Part shown: piece by piece, positions 8,007 to 16,736 of the stretch | Numbering within the stretch: the first letter of the stretch is position 1 | Layout of the letters: each line of letters starts with the position of its first letter | Assembly: GCF_026625565.1 (NCBI RefSeq) | Contig: NZ_CP112998.1 | Coordinates: 5,978,001-6,042,000 of the forward strand | Source of the DNA: Dyadobacter pollutisoli | GTDB taxonomy: Bacteria > Bacteroidota > Bacteroidia > Cytophagales > Spirosomataceae | Reading direction: 5' to 3' | DNA length: 64,000 nt | Made by a program: the position numbers and the translations under genes | Notes under the pieces: generated by a model | What the model was told of the DNA's origin: nothing | What the model saw: only the letters and a program-made list of their open reading frames with translations | Databases searched by the model: none

Positions 8007-9662
8007 ATGAAAAATACCTTTATTCGGTTTATACTGCTTATAGTCGTTTTGGCCGGGGTCAACTGGTTGGCGTCGCTCCTCTTCGTAAGGCTAGACCTCA
8101 CGGAGGACAAACGTTACAGCATTTCCGACGCGACCAAACAGCTTCTCAGCGAACTGGATAAGGATATTGTCATTAATGTATATCTGAGCGGTGAATTTCC
8201 GGCCGGTTTTGAACGCCTTGAAAATGCGACACGCGAAACCCTGGAAGAATTTAAAACCTACGCAAACGGCCATTTAACCGTTAACTATTCTGATCCTTCG
8301 CAAGCCACGAGCGAAGAGCAAAGACAAAAGCAGTTCGTTAATCTCGTCGACAGAGGTTTGACACCCACCAACATTTTTGACAATGAAGACGGAAAGCGTA
8401 CAGAAAAAATAATATTCCCAGGTGCGATCGTTCAGGCGGATACCTTGTCGGTACCTGTTCAGCTATTAAAAGGAAACAAGACCAGTTCCCCCGAAGAGCA
8501 GCTCAATCAATCCTATGAAGGTGTTGAATTCGAAATTGCTTCCGCTATCCGGCTACTGAACAATCAGCAGCGGAAAAAAGTCGGGCTGGTAGTGAGCCAT
8601 ACCAAGATTTCACCGGCCAGGCTAAGTGATCTCATTGCCACCATTCAGCAGAATTACGACGTTTTTCTGGATATGAACAATCCCGCGTCTTATGAAGGAT
8701 TGGACGCATTGCTGGTGCTCAAACCTGACAGCGCCTTTTCCGACGATGACAAATTCAAACTCGATCAATATGTCATAGGCGGCGGAAAAGCAATTTTCCT
8801 CGTTGACGGCGCGAAAGTGGATAGCGTAAGCCTGGACGGAAGTTATGCGCAGCCATTGGATCTAAATCTGAACGATTTGTTTTTCAAATGGGGTGTCCGG
8901 GTTAATACCAATTTGGTAAAGGATCTTGTTGACTGCGCCGAGATTTTGCTGAATGTTGGCAACGTAGGCGACAACCCGGAAATCAGGCCGGTACCCTGGC
9001 GCTTTTTTCCATTACTCAATAATTTTGGCCGCCACGTCATTACACGGAACGTGAATCCCGTTTATACCCGGTTTCTGAGCACTATCGATACCGTAGGCGG
9101 CGCTCAGGCCGTTTACAAAACGCCATTGCTAATGACGTCGCCTTACACGCAGGTTTTGAATACACCGGCTTTGGTGGGTTACAATGAAGCCCGCAAAGAA
9201 CCACAACGGGCAGAATACAATGGCGGTGTCAAATTAAGTGGAATATTATTGGAGGGTTCGTTTACCTCTTTATTTCAAAACAGGATTTTACCAAGTGACC
9301 CACGTTCCGCCAAATTTAAACCAAACGGAAGCGGTGGAAAAGTGATCATTTGCGCCGACGGCGACATTGTCGTCAACGATTATGATTATAAAAGGAATGC
9401 CCCACTTCCATTAGGTTATGACAGGGTTACAAAACAAACATTCGGAAACAAAGACTTTGTGATGCATGCGCTTGATTACATGACGGATGCGAACGGTTTG
9501 ATCAACGCAAGAAGCAAACAGATCGTAATCCGTTCATTGGACAAAATCCAGATTCAGGAAAAAAGAAAGTTCTGGCAATCACTCAATTTATTGCTCCCAA
9601 TCGCATTGATCGGAATTTTCGGAGCATTAAGATTCTATTTTAGGACCCGAAAATTCGCTTAG
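8007..9662 (+). CDS. gldG: Gliding motility-associated protein GldG (ABC-type auxiliary component)
   Basis: The 551-residue protein has an N-terminal membrane segment (residues 7-26, FILLIVVLAGVNWLASLLFV), the GldG-type start RLDLTEDKRYSISDATKQLL, a long extracytoplasmic domain and a C-terminal membrane anchor (LLLPIALIGIFGALRFYF) followed by a basic end. GldG works with the GldF permease and GldA ATPase in gliding bacteria, though homologues occur in non-gliders. The usual partner gldF is not adjacent here: a PhyH gene precedes it and dnaN follows. Confidence 0.88.
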   Translation: MKNTFIRFILLIVVLAGVNWLASLLFVRLDLTEDKRYSISDATKQLLSELDKDIVINVYLSGEFPAGFERLENATRETLEEFKTYANGHLTVNYSDPSQATSEEQRQKQFVNLVDRGLTPTNIFDNEDGKRTEKIIFPGAIVQADTLSVPVQLLKGNKTSSPEEQLNQSYEGVEFEIASAIRLLNNQQRKKVGLVVSHTKISPARLSDLIATIQQNYDVFLDMNNPASYEGLDALLVLKPDSAFSDDDKFKLDQYVIGGGKAIFLVDGAKVDSVSLDGSYAQPLDLNLNDLFFKWGVRVNTNLVKDLVDCAEILLNVGNVGDNPEIRPVPWRFFPLLNNFGRHVITRNVNPVYTRFLSTIDTVGGAQAVYKTPLLMTSPYTQVLNTPALVGYNEARKEPQRAEYNGGVKLSGILLEGSFTSLFQNRILPSDPRSAKFKPNGSGGKVIICADGDIVVNDYDYKRNAPLPLGYDRVTKQTFGNKDFVMHALDYMTDANGLINARSKQIVIRSLDKIQIQEKRKFWQSLNLLLPIALIGIFGALRFYFRTRKFA

Positions 9663-9690
9663 AGAAGGCTGCTTCGTCGGTAATTTTTTA

Positions 9691-9698
9691 TACTTTTG
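9691..9698 (+). promoter_or_regulatory. Candidate -7 box (TACTTTTG) for dnaN
   Basis: TACTTTTG fits TAnnTTTG and lies in the gldG-dnaN gap, 67 bases before the dnaN start codon. No good -33 element is visible. Confidence 0.4.
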
Positions 9699-9765
9699 TT
9701 CCCTACAAAATGATTTTGGGAATCCGTCATTTATATTTTTCATCTAAACACTTACATCAAGAATT

Positions 9766-10890
9766 ATGAAGTTTGTCGTTTCGTCATCAGTTCTACTCAA
9801 ACAGCTGTCTGCTATAAACGGTGTCGTTTCAACGAACCCAATTGTGCCAATTCTTGAGAATTTCCTGTTAGCACTCGAAGGAAATTCTTTGACTGTTACT
9901 GCGTCCGACCTGCAAACGGTAATGATCACGGAAATTGAAGTGGAATCGTCAGAAAAAGGCGCCATTGCAATTCCTGCCAAATTGTTACTCGATACACTTC
10001 GGGGACTTCCTGAGCAACCTATTACTTTACAGGTTAACAGCGAAACTTTCGGTACCGAGATTATTTCGGACAATGGACGTTATAAGCTTTCCGGTGAAAA
10101 CCCGATCGATTTTCCTAAAACACCGGCTGTGAATCGTGGCCAGTCAGTTGATTTTTCATCCTCTTCGTTAGGATCGGCCATCGCCAATACGCTTTTCGCT
10201 ACCAGTACCGACGATCTTCGCCCAGCCATGACGGGGGTTTTCGTTCAAATGGGAACCGAGAATGCAACATTTGTAGCAACTGACGGACACCGTCTGGTTC
10301 GCTACCGTCGTACGGACATTAAATCTGACATGGATACATCGATGATCATTCAGCGTAAAGCGTTGAATCTCCTGAAATCATGTCTTCCTTCGGACGATGT
10401 TCCGGTTAAGGCAGAGTTCACGTCTTCCAATGCATTTTTCAGTTTTGGAAATATCCGCATGATCTGCCGCCTGATCGACGAACGCTTCCCGGATTACGAG
10501 AATGCGATTCCGACCAATAACCAAAATACGCTGACGATTAACAGAATGGAAATTCTGAGTTCGCTGAGACGTATCTCTATTTACTCCAACCGCACTACCC
10601 ACCAGGTAAGGTTGAAAATGTCGTTGAATGATCTCGTGATTTCCGCGGAAGATCTTGATTATTCCAACGAAGCCAATGAGCGCCTGATGTGCGAATACAA
10701 TGGTGATGATATGGAAATTGGGTTCAATGCGAAATTCCTCATCGAGGTACTGGGTAACCTGTCAAGCAAGACCATCACTTTCGAACTTTCTGCACCAAAC
10801 CGCGCCGGATTGATCATTCCTGTTGATCAGGAAGAGAACGAAGATATCCTGATGCTGGTGATGCCAGTGATGCTAAACACGTACGTTTAG
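9766..10890 (+). CDS. dnaN: DNA polymerase III beta subunit (sliding clamp)
   Basis: DnaN forms the ring-shaped dimer that tethers DNA polymerase III. The 374-residue length and three-domain pattern are canonical: MKFVVSSSVLLKQLSAINGVV start, ATDGHRLVRYR in the second domain and the LMLVMPVMLNTYV end matching the clamp C-terminus (P-M-R/L type). It is separate from dnaA in this window and is closed by a strong terminator. Confidence 0.98.
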   Translation: MKFVVSSSVLLKQLSAINGVVSTNPIVPILENFLLALEGNSLTVTASDLQTVMITEIEVESSEKGAIAIPAKLLLDTLRGLPEQPITLQVNSETFGTEIISDNGRYKLSGENPIDFPKTPAVNRGQSVDFSSSSLGSAIANTLFATSTDDLRPAMTGVFVQMGTENATFVATDGHRLVRYRRTDIKSDMDTSMIIQRKALNLLKSCLPSDDVPVKAEFTSSNAFFSFGNIRMICRLIDERFPDYENAIPTNNQNTLTINRMEILSSLRRISIYSNRTTHQVRLKMSLNDLVISAEDLDYSNEANERLMCEYNGDDMEIGFNAKFLIEVLGNLSSKTITFELSAPNRAGLIIPVDQEENEDILMLVMPVMLNTYV

Positions 10891-10912
10891 GCTTCAAATT
10901 ATTTATAAACGG

Positions 10913-10945
10913 AAAAAATCCAGCTGGTATCCAGCTGGATTTTTT
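10913..10945 (+). terminator. Rho-independent terminator after dnaN
   Basis: AAAAAATCCAGCTGG and CCAGCTGGATTTTTT form a perfect 15-bp stem with a 3-base TAT loop, ending in six T residues, 22 bases after the dnaN stop codon. Confidence 0.9.
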
Positions 10946-10994
10946 CGTTTATAACGCACTAGCACATAACATTTTAACAAATTTTAACGTTAAT

Positions 10995-11066
10995 TACGAA
11001 AAAAATCGTAGTAGAATCTTGCAAGTACGATTTTTTTCGTAGACATTTGATACGAAGATTATCGTA
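10995..11066. promoter_or_regulatory. Three TACGA-N6-TCGTA operators before blaI
   Basis: Identical dyads occur at 10995-11010, 11026-11041 and 11051-11066, each TACGA, six A/T-rich bases, TCGTA. The first two are also reverse complements of each other. The last ends 15 bases before the blaI start codon. BlaI/MecI repressors bind dyads of this size, so these are likely autoregulatory sites. Confidence 0.8.
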
Positions 11067-11081
11067 CTAATAAAATCTGCC

Positions 11082-11456
11082 ATGTATATCAAACCCACCG
11101 ACTCTGAACTTGAAATCCTGAACTACTTGTGGCAGGCTGGTCCAAGTACCGTTCGTTCAGTTCACGATGCCCTTTCCGTCACCAAAGATGTGGGTTACAC
11201 CACCACTTTGAAGCTCATGCAGATCATGCACGACAAAGGCCTGCTCTACCGAACCGAACAAGGACGCTCGCACATTTATGTAGCCCTTCTTGGTAAGGAA
11301 GAAACGCAACAAAATCTTTTGGGGAAATTGGTCGATACCGTTTTCCAGGGCTCGGCCGCTCAGATGGTCATGCAGGCACTAGGGAACCACTCGACCTCAA
11401 AAGAAGAATTAGACGAAATTCGTGAGTTATTAAATAACCTGGAAAATAATCGTTAG
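11082..11456 (+). CDS. BlaI/MecI/CopY family transcriptional repressor
   Basis: A 124-residue winged-helix repressor: TDSELEILNYLWQAGPSTVRSVHDALS, then DVGYTTTLKLMQIMHDKGLLYR as recognition helix and wing, and a C-terminal dimerisation helix. Members are cleaved after signalling by an M56 membrane protease. The M56 gene begins 2 bases after this stop codon. Three matching dyads lie upstream. No beta-lactamase gene is nearby, so the regulon is open. Confidence 0.92.
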   Translation: MYIKPTDSELEILNYLWQAGPSTVRSVHDALSVTKDVGYTTTLKLMQIMHDKGLLYRTEQGRSHIYVALLGKEETQQNLLGKLVDTVFQGSAAQMVMQALGNHSTSKEELDEIRELLNNLENNR

Positions 11457-11458
11457 CC

Positions 11459-13342
11459 ATGCAAATCATCTCCAACCTACTTTCCGATTCCGTTGTGTCT
11501 GCATTCGGATGGACACTGATCCATTCTCTATGGCAAGGTACCTTGCTCATGATTTTGTCAGTTGCGACATTTTATTTTCTGCGTCGCTACACTGCTAATC
11601 TTCGGTACGCAGTCGGTGTTACATTGCTTTCGCTGCAGGTGATTGCGTCTGTCGCCACGTTCTTCTATTATCAGATAAAATCATCGCCCGTTGCCCATTA
11701 TGGAAAACAGCTTACGTCCTACACAGCGACAAAAGTTCCGGTGGTTTTTAATCCAACCAATTATCCGCTCCCGGTCACATTTAAGATTCAAATGTGGCTT
11801 TCCGCTCACTTATACGAGTTAGTTGTTTGCTGGCTCATCGGTGCGGCATTTCTGTTACTCAGGTTTGCGGCTGGCTGGATATTTACTGAAAGATTACGTT
11901 TCAATGCGCGTGTGGTAATGGACAAAGAATGGCGGGCAAGATTTGGCGTAATCATTGCCAAAATGAATATCTCGAAATCCATTGAGTTTCGTGAGACGGC
12001 CAAAATACTAACCCCTATGGTCATTGGTGCATTCAGTCCGGTTGTGTTGATCCCCATTGGGTTGCTCTCTGGATTTTCAACTGCACAGGTAGAGGCAATA
12101 CTGGCCCACGAGCTCGCCCACATTCGCAGAAATGACTACCTCATTAATATGTTCCAATCATTTGTGGAAGTGCTGTTCTTCTTTCATCCCGCTATATGGT
12201 GGCTTTCTGACCGCATCCGTGCCGAGCGCGAACATTGCTGCGACGATATCGCCTTGGCGGTTTGTGGAGACAAAATGTCCCTGGCGCATGCATTGGTAAA
12301 AGTAGCTGAATGGCAAACTGCTCCTCGCATGGCGATGGCATTTGCATCGAAGCGACCATTGTTGCTTCAAAGAGTTCAAAGAGTATTAGGACTTACACCA
12401 AAACCTTCCAGAACGTTTGGTAGCCTGCCTATTATGCTGTTTGCGATGACGCTCGTGATTGGTTTGTCGGTATATGCTGTTGCCCAGAAAACCGAAAAAG
12501 CAAAAGAGAAAGAGAAAAAATCCACTAAGCATATCAGCCAGAAGCGCAAAGCCGTGCTTGCGGAAGTCAATGTTGAAAATGAAGTTTCGGAAGTGCCAGA
12601 GATTGGGCACCTTGCAGAAATAGATGTGGAAAATAATATCAACATGGATTTTGAAGGTATTTCTGAAATGCATATTGATTTTGACAATGATTCATTGAAT
12701 AAGAAAATGAATGAGATCCATAAGAGAATGCAAGCCCTGCAAACTGAAATGGAACCGTTGAATCAGCGTATGGAGGAAATTAACCTTGAAATGGAAAAGC
12801 AGCGGTTTGAAGTTGAACGCTACCAGCGGGAAATGGAAAAGATCGAATGGAAAAAAGAAGGTGCAAGGGAATTGAGACAAGACCTGATGGAAAAACGGTC
12901 GACGTTACTTGAACAATCTAAATCCAGCCAATCAAAAACCAACGAATCAGAACTGGACAAGCAGTTGGCTGACTTCGAGCAGCAGATCAAAGTGCAGGAA
13001 GAAATCATTTCACAATTAAATGCTCAAATTGCTTCTTCCCGCAAAGAGGCTTTCAAAGCAGAAGAGCCAATTCGGAAAATGGATTCGGAAATTCGCGACA
13101 TTCAGGAAAAGATCGAAGAAATAAACGGAAAGATCGGCGTGGAGACACTCAGCTTTGAAAAAAGCATTGAGAGATCCCCGAGAGTGAGGGTCGCCCGTAC
13201 CCCTTACGCAACCAGATCTATTCGCGCAGTTCGGACTCCCCATGCACCACCTGCCCCGGAAGCCGTTCGCGTCCGTCCAGCTAAGCCGGCCAAAGTACCG
13301 ACAACTCCTCTACCGCCACCTCCACCACCTAAAAAACTATAA
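11459..13342 (+). CDS. BlaR1/M56 family membrane metallopeptidase with coiled-coil C-terminus
   Basis: The 627-residue protein has N-terminal membrane segments (WTLIHSLWQGTLLMILSVATF; VGVTLLSLQVIASVATFFYY; VCWLIGAAFLLLRFAAGW), the zinc site H217-E-L-A-H221 with downstream AEREHCCDDIA, and a fourth membrane segment near residues 323-343 (LPIMLFAMTLVIGLSVYAV). After it comes no penicillin-binding sensor but about 240 residues of Glu/Lys/Gln-rich coiled coil and a Pro-rich tail ending PPPPPPKKL. It pairs with blaI in a two-gene operon and likely cleaves that repressor. The stimulus is unknown. Confidence 0.9.
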   Translation: MQIISNLLSDSVVSAFGWTLIHSLWQGTLLMILSVATFYFLRRYTANLRYAVGVTLLSLQVIASVATFFYYQIKSSPVAHYGKQLTSYTATKVPVVFNPTNYPLPVTFKIQMWLSAHLYELVVCWLIGAAFLLLRFAAGWIFTERLRFNARVVMDKEWRARFGVIIAKMNISKSIEFRETAKILTPMVIGAFSPVVLIPIGLLSGFSTAQVEAILAHELAHIRRNDYLINMFQSFVEVLFFFHPAIWWLSDRIRAEREHCCDDIALAVCGDKMSLAHALVKVAEWQTAPRMAMAFASKRPLLLQRVQRVLGLTPKPSRTFGSLPIMLFAMTLVIGLSVYAVAQKTEKAKEKEKKSTKHISQKRKAVLAEVNVENEVSEVPEIGHLAEIDVENNINMDFEGISEMHIDFDNDSLNKKMNEIHKRMQALQTEMEPLNQRMEEINLEMEKQRFEVERYQREMEKIEWKKEGARELRQDLMEKRSTLLEQSKSSQSKTNESELDKQLADFEQQIKVQEEIISQLNAQIASSRKEAFKAEEPIRKMDSEIRDIQEKIEEINGKIGVETLSFEKSIERSPRVRVARTPYATRSIRAVRTPHAPPAPEAVRVRPAKPAKVPTTPLPPPPPPKKL

Positions 13343-13343
13343 A

Positions 13344-13377
13344 AAAATGGGCGATGATTAATTTCACCGCCCATTTT
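13344..13377. terminator. Bidirectional terminator
   Basis: AAAATGGGCG (13344-13353) and CGCCCATTTT (13368-13377) form a 10-bp stem with a 14-base loop between the convergent M56 and reductase genes. A-rich and T-rich flanks make it usable both ways. Confidence 0.8.
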
Positions 13378-13389
13378 CCTTTTTGATAG

Positions 13390-14457
13390 TTATTCCACTT
13401 CAATAATCACATCGTCACTCATCGGATGCGTCACGCAGGTTAAAATGAAACCTTCATCCAGCTCTGCCTGCGAAAGTGCATCCTCCTCATCCATTTGCAC
13501 TTTCCCGGAAACGCACCTACCCAAACAGGCGGTACACATTCCTGCCTGGCAAGAATATGGCAGATCAATGTCCATATTCAATGCCGCTTCCAGAACGGTT
13601 TCATGCGGTTTGATAGGAAGCTTATACTCCGTTCCCTCGTAAAACAGCGTTATTTCCCTGGTTTTCAATGTATCATCATCCTCTTCCATAGTCACCTCCC
13701 CCGGCTGTGCCGCCGTGGCAGTCATGAAACTCTCCTTGCGGATTTTACTGTCGGGAACTCCGAGAATCGACAAAGCCCGATGCGCTTCCTCCATCATATC
13801 TTCCGGTCCACAGGTAAAATACTCAGCCTCCTTTTTATTCAATGAGGGGAGACCTTCCATTATTTTCAGAATATGGGACTTATTCAATCGTCCTCTTTGC
13901 CCCTCCCATTCCTCCGACGGCTGACTTAATGTATGAACAACCTTCAATCGCTGGCCGTACTTCGCTTCAAGTGCCGCTATTTTGTTTTTAAAAATAATGC
14001 TATCCTCATTGCGGCTTCCGTAGAGAAGAAAAACTTCACTTTCCGCTTCAACCATTAATATCGATTTCAATATGGAGAACAATGGAGTAATGCCACTGCC
14101 TGCCCCGATAAAAACAACTTGTCTGGTTTGATCGTCAGCCTGCTTTGGAAAAAATGCACCGGCTGGCTCCATGGTTTCCAGTACATCCCCTTCCTTGATG
14201 GTATCCAAAAGCAAGTTCGAAGCGTAGCCGCCGGGAACACGTTTAATGGTAATAGCCAGAGAAACATCCGTATAGGGTGAGCTGGACATCGAATACGATC
14301 GGCGGATTTTCTTGTCGTCGACCGGCAACAGCAACGTCAGGAACTGGCCCGGCCGGTAAGCCACTACTTCATTAAGCGGATGCCAGAAATGTATGGTAGA
14401 AGCCTCCTCGGTCTCTTTTTCTATTTCCTTTACTTTCAAAAAATAGTATTTACTCAT
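13390..14457 (-). CDS. PaaE-like flavodoxin/ferredoxin oxidoreductase with 2Fe-2S domain
   Basis: A 355-residue class I reductase: FAD-binding barrel with RSYSMSSSPY, NAD(P)-binding domain with FIGAGSGITPLFSILKS, and a C-terminal plant-type 2Fe-2S ferredoxin domain with CQAGMCTACLGRC and a later LTCVTHP cysteine. This order matches PaaE and hydroxylase reductases. No paa or other oxygenase genes are nearby, so the electron acceptor is unknown and a general role is as likely as phenylacetate catabolism. A 7-bp periodic tract touches its start codon. Confidence 0.85.
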   Translation of the reverse strand: MSKYYFLKVKEIEKETEEASTIHFWHPLNEVVAYRPGQFLTLLLPVDDKKIRRSYSMSSSPYTDVSLAITIKRVPGGYASNLLLDTIKEGDVLETMEPAGAFFPKQADDQTRQVVFIGAGSGITPLFSILKSILMVEAESEVFLLYGSRNEDSIIFKNKIAALEAKYGQRLKVVHTLSQPSEEWEGQRGRLNKSHILKIMEGLPSLNKKEAEYFTCGPEDMMEEAHRALSILGVPDSKIRKESFMTATAAQPGEVTMEEDDDTLKTREITLFYEGTEYKLPIKPHETVLEAALNMDIDLPYSCQAGMCTACLGRCVSGKVQMDEEDALSQAELDEGFILTCVTHPMSDDVIIEVE

Positions 14458-14496
14458 TAGTTAGTAGCTTTTAGCTGCTGGCTATCAGCTTTTAGT
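14458..14496. repeat. 7-bp periodic TAGC tract
   Basis: TAGT, TAGC, TAGC, TGGC, CAGC and TAGT start at 14458, 14465, 14472, 14479, 14486 and 14493, exactly 7 bp apart. The tract begins on the base next to the start codon of the minus-strand reductase, so it forms its immediate 5' leader. Confidence 0.6.
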
Positions 14497-14520
14497 GCGA
14501 ATGATGGGCGTATTGAATAC

Positions 14521-14553
14521 AAAAGCCTCACAGGTAACACCCATGAGGCTTTT
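14521..14553. terminator. Terminator after the aminotransferase gene
   Basis: AAAAGCCTCA (14521-14530) and TGAGGCTTTT (14544-14553) form a 10-bp stem. On the minus strand it follows the aminotransferase stop at 14570 and ends in a T run, separating it from the reductase gene downstream. Confidence 0.8.
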
Positions 14554-14569
14554 ATGATTTCACTTTTTG

Positions 14570-15796
14570 TTATTTTAAAGTTGCTACTGCGTCCTTAATG
14601 CGTTGTACCGCTTCTACCAACGCCTCGTCAGCGGCAGCAGTTGAGATACGGATACAATCCGGTGCCCCGAATCCGGAGCCGGCAACTGTGGATACGAACG
14701 AATTGTTTAGCAACCAGTTCGCAAAGTCGTCAGAACCATTGATGGTAGTAGTTCCATCCGATTTTCCGAAGTAGTAGCTTACATCAGGAAATGCATAAAA
14801 CGCTCCCTGCGGCATATTCACTTTGAATCCTGGAATCTCTCTCAACAAACCTACAACCAGGTCGCGGCGACGTTGGTAAGCTTTTGCCATTTCTATGGAC
14901 GGCTCCATTGTTCCATTGAAAGCTGCGGTTGCTGCTTTTTGAGCGATAGAGTTGGTTCCGGAAGTTACCTGGCCCTGCAATTTTTCAACACCATCGGCGA
15001 TCCATTTTGTTGCAGCAATAAAACCGATTCTCCACCCTGTCATCGCGTAACCTTTCGCTACACCATTCACAGTGATCACGCGGTCTTTCAATGCTGGGAT
15101 AGACCCAATGCTGAAATGTCCTTCTTCCGTGAAATTGATATATTCATAAATCTCGTCGGCCAAAACATAAATGTCATCATGTTTTTCAAGTACCGCTGCG
15201 ATTTCTCTCAGTTCCTGCTCAGAATATACGGCTCCGGTCGGATTGTTTGGAGACGCATACATTACAATTTTAGTGCGCGGCGTAATCGCTGCTTCCAGCT
15301 GTGTTGCCGTTACTTTGAAGTCATTGTCAAAGGCACCATCTATAATGACAGATTTACCCTCGGCCAATTTCACCATTTCGGAGTAACTAACCCAGTAAGG
15401 AGCAAAAATTACAACCTCATCTCCCGGGTTGATCAAAACCTGGATCACATTGGCTAGTGAATGCTTCGCACCCGTAGAAACCACTATATTTTCAGGTTTC
15501 CAATCTATATTATTGTCGCGCTTTAACTTATCAGCAATAGCCTTTCGCAGATCAGGATAGCCTGCTACCGGTGAATAACCATGAAAACCATCATCGATGG
15601 CCTTTTTAGCAGCCTCGCAAATGTGTGCGGGCGTCTTGAAGTCCGGCTCTCCCACGCTCAGACTGATTACTTTGTGGCCTTGGGCGGCCAATTCACGAGC
15701 CATTTTGGTCATCGCCAGCGTCGAAGATTCTTCGAGGGCGTTGATGCGGTCGGCCAACCGTGGTTCCACCTGGGTTTGCTCTGCTACTGCGGACAT
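14570..15796 (-). CDS. Pyridoxal-phosphate aminotransferase (aspartate aminotransferase type, class I)
   Basis: A 408-residue class I aminotransferase starting MSAVAEQTQVEPRLADRINAL; an ATG 16 codons upstream adds an unlikely hydrophobic leader. Seen: SVGEPDFKTPAHI, STGAKHSLAN, SPNNPTGAVYS, LADEIYEYI and the PLP-lysine region NGVAKGYAMTGWRIGF. This is the AspC subgroup Ib pattern, which transfers amino groups between aspartate and 2-oxoglutarate. Asd, which uses the aspartate pathway, lies 5 kb away but not in the same operon. Confidence 0.92.
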   Translation of the reverse strand: MSAVAEQTQVEPRLADRINALEESSTLAMTKMARELAAQGHKVISLSVGEPDFKTPAHICEAAKKAIDDGFHGYSPVAGYPDLRKAIADKLKRDNNIDWKPENIVVSTGAKHSLANVIQVLINPGDEVVIFAPYWVSYSEMVKLAEGKSVIIDGAFDNDFKVTATQLEAAITPRTKIVMYASPNNPTGAVYSEQELREIAAVLEKHDDIYVLADEIYEYINFTEEGHFSIGSIPALKDRVITVNGVAKGYAMTGWRIGFIAATKWIADGVEKLQGQVTSGTNSIAQKAATAAFNGTMEPSIEMAKAYQRRRDLVVGLLREIPGFKVNMPQGAFYAFPDVSYYFGKSDGTTTINGSDDFANWLLNNSFVSTVAGSGFGAPDCIRISTAAADEALVEAVQRIKDAVATLK

Positions 15797-15852
15797 TGCA
15801 ACAAATAATTTAGTTAAAGAAGGTACTGCTATCTGTATCAACAAATTGCCCG

Positions 15853-15893
15853 CAAAGCTACGTGTTTTTTAGAAGTTGCATTGTGTAATGCAA
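15853..15893 (-). promoter_or_regulatory. Candidate promoter and dyad of the aminotransferase gene
   Basis: On the minus strand TAGCTTTG (15860 to 15853) matches the TAnnTTTG -7 box, 57 bases before the start codon. Just upstream, TTGCATT-GTGT-AATGCAA (15876-15893) is a perfect 7-bp dyad in operator position. Confidence 0.4.
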
Positions 15894-16045
15894 AGAAAGA
15901 TTGTGAAAAGTTGTTGTTAGTTATTGAATGCTGCTTCACCACGACAATGCGTCCTTGTAGCATTGTAGCATCAACTTTAAACAATTCCCTAAAATTAGGG
16001 ACGTTACAGGAGGGGAAATGGCGAGGATTAGTAGACAAAAATTGT

Positions 16046-16053
16046 TAAATTTG
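16046..16053 (+). promoter_or_regulatory. Candidate -7 box (TAAATTTG) of the VapBC-like pair
   Basis: TAAATTTG fits the TAnnTTTG element 16 bases before the antitoxin ATG, implying a very short leader. No -33 match is obvious. Confidence 0.4.
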
Positions 16054-16069
16054 AAAAAACACGGTTATT

Positions 16070-16282
16070 ATGAATGCCTTACGATTTATTGAAAAACCTC
16101 AAAATAGGGAAATCAAGATTTCCCTTCCTGACTATTTTAATGACGATTTGGTAGAAGTTATTATTCTTTCTTTGGACAAGAAAGAATCAGAAACTTCAAG
16201 ACTAAACATTGCTCAAACTTACCTCGATCAATCTCAGAAGTCATCTTTTGATACAGGTAAATTTGACCCGCATGAGCAATAG
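16070..16282 (+). CDS. Putative antitoxin of a VapBC-like pair
   Basis: A 70-residue protein with an N-terminal strand segment (REIKISLPDYFNDDLVEVIILSL) and a hydrophilic C-terminus, the arrangement of small antitoxins. Its last 11 bases overlap the downstream PIN gene, and the order antitoxin-toxin is as expected. The antitoxin call comes mainly from position; the family is not one I can name. Confidence 0.7.
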   Translation: MNALRFIEKPQNREIKISLPDYFNDDLVEVIILSLDKKESETSRLNIAQTYLDQSQKSSFDTGKFDPHEQ

Positions 16283-16736
16283 CAATCAGATTTTCATCGA
16301 CAGTTCAATTCTTGTTGAATTTAAGAAACATTCAAAACCAGAACTCCTTCTGCGTCTTTTATCTATGCCGGATCTTGAACTGGTAATCAATCCTATTGTG
16401 CTTAGCGAATACACTTTTTATCTGCTCGCTATCCAAGGTGAAAAGTCTCCAAGATCTGTCAAAGAAAGCCAGGAAATCAAAAAAATATTATCACAAGATC
16501 GGCCAGAGGCATTCTTGTCCATTTTTAAGGTCTTATCAAATGGCAATGAAATTATTCCAAAATATCTGGAATTGATGGGTACCTATAACCTTTTGCCCAA
16601 TGACGCACTGATTCTCGCTACCTGCAAACTTCATGGCATTAGAAAGCTTGCCACTTTTGATGTGACTGATTTCACTCGGGCATGTTCAGCTGAGAACATC
16701 CAGCTTATTCAACGAGTCTCGGACCTTAAAGTCTAA
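16272..16736 (+). CDS. PIN-domain toxin (VapC-like)
   Basis: I start at 16272 (MSNSNQIFIDSSILVEF), overlapping the antitoxin gene, rather than at 16209. The 154-residue protein has PIN acidic residues: D in FIDSSILVE, E in VLSEYTFYLL, D in LLPNDALILATCKLHG and D in KLATFDVTDF. PIN toxins cut RNA, commonly tRNA or rRNA. The stop codon overlaps the convergent barrel gene by 4 bases. Confidence 0.85.
   Translation: MSNSNQIFIDSSILVEFKKHSKPELLLRLLSMPDLELVINPIVLSEYTFYLLAIQGEKSPRSVKESQEIKKILSQDRPEAFLSIFKVLSNGNEIIPKYLELMGTYNLLPNDALILATCKLHGIRKLATFDVTDFTRACSAENIQLIQRVSDLKV

Noticed and set aside
13390..14457. Phenylacetate degradation locus
   Set aside because: Only the PaaE-like reductase is present; no paaABCD or other ring-cleavage genes adjoin it.
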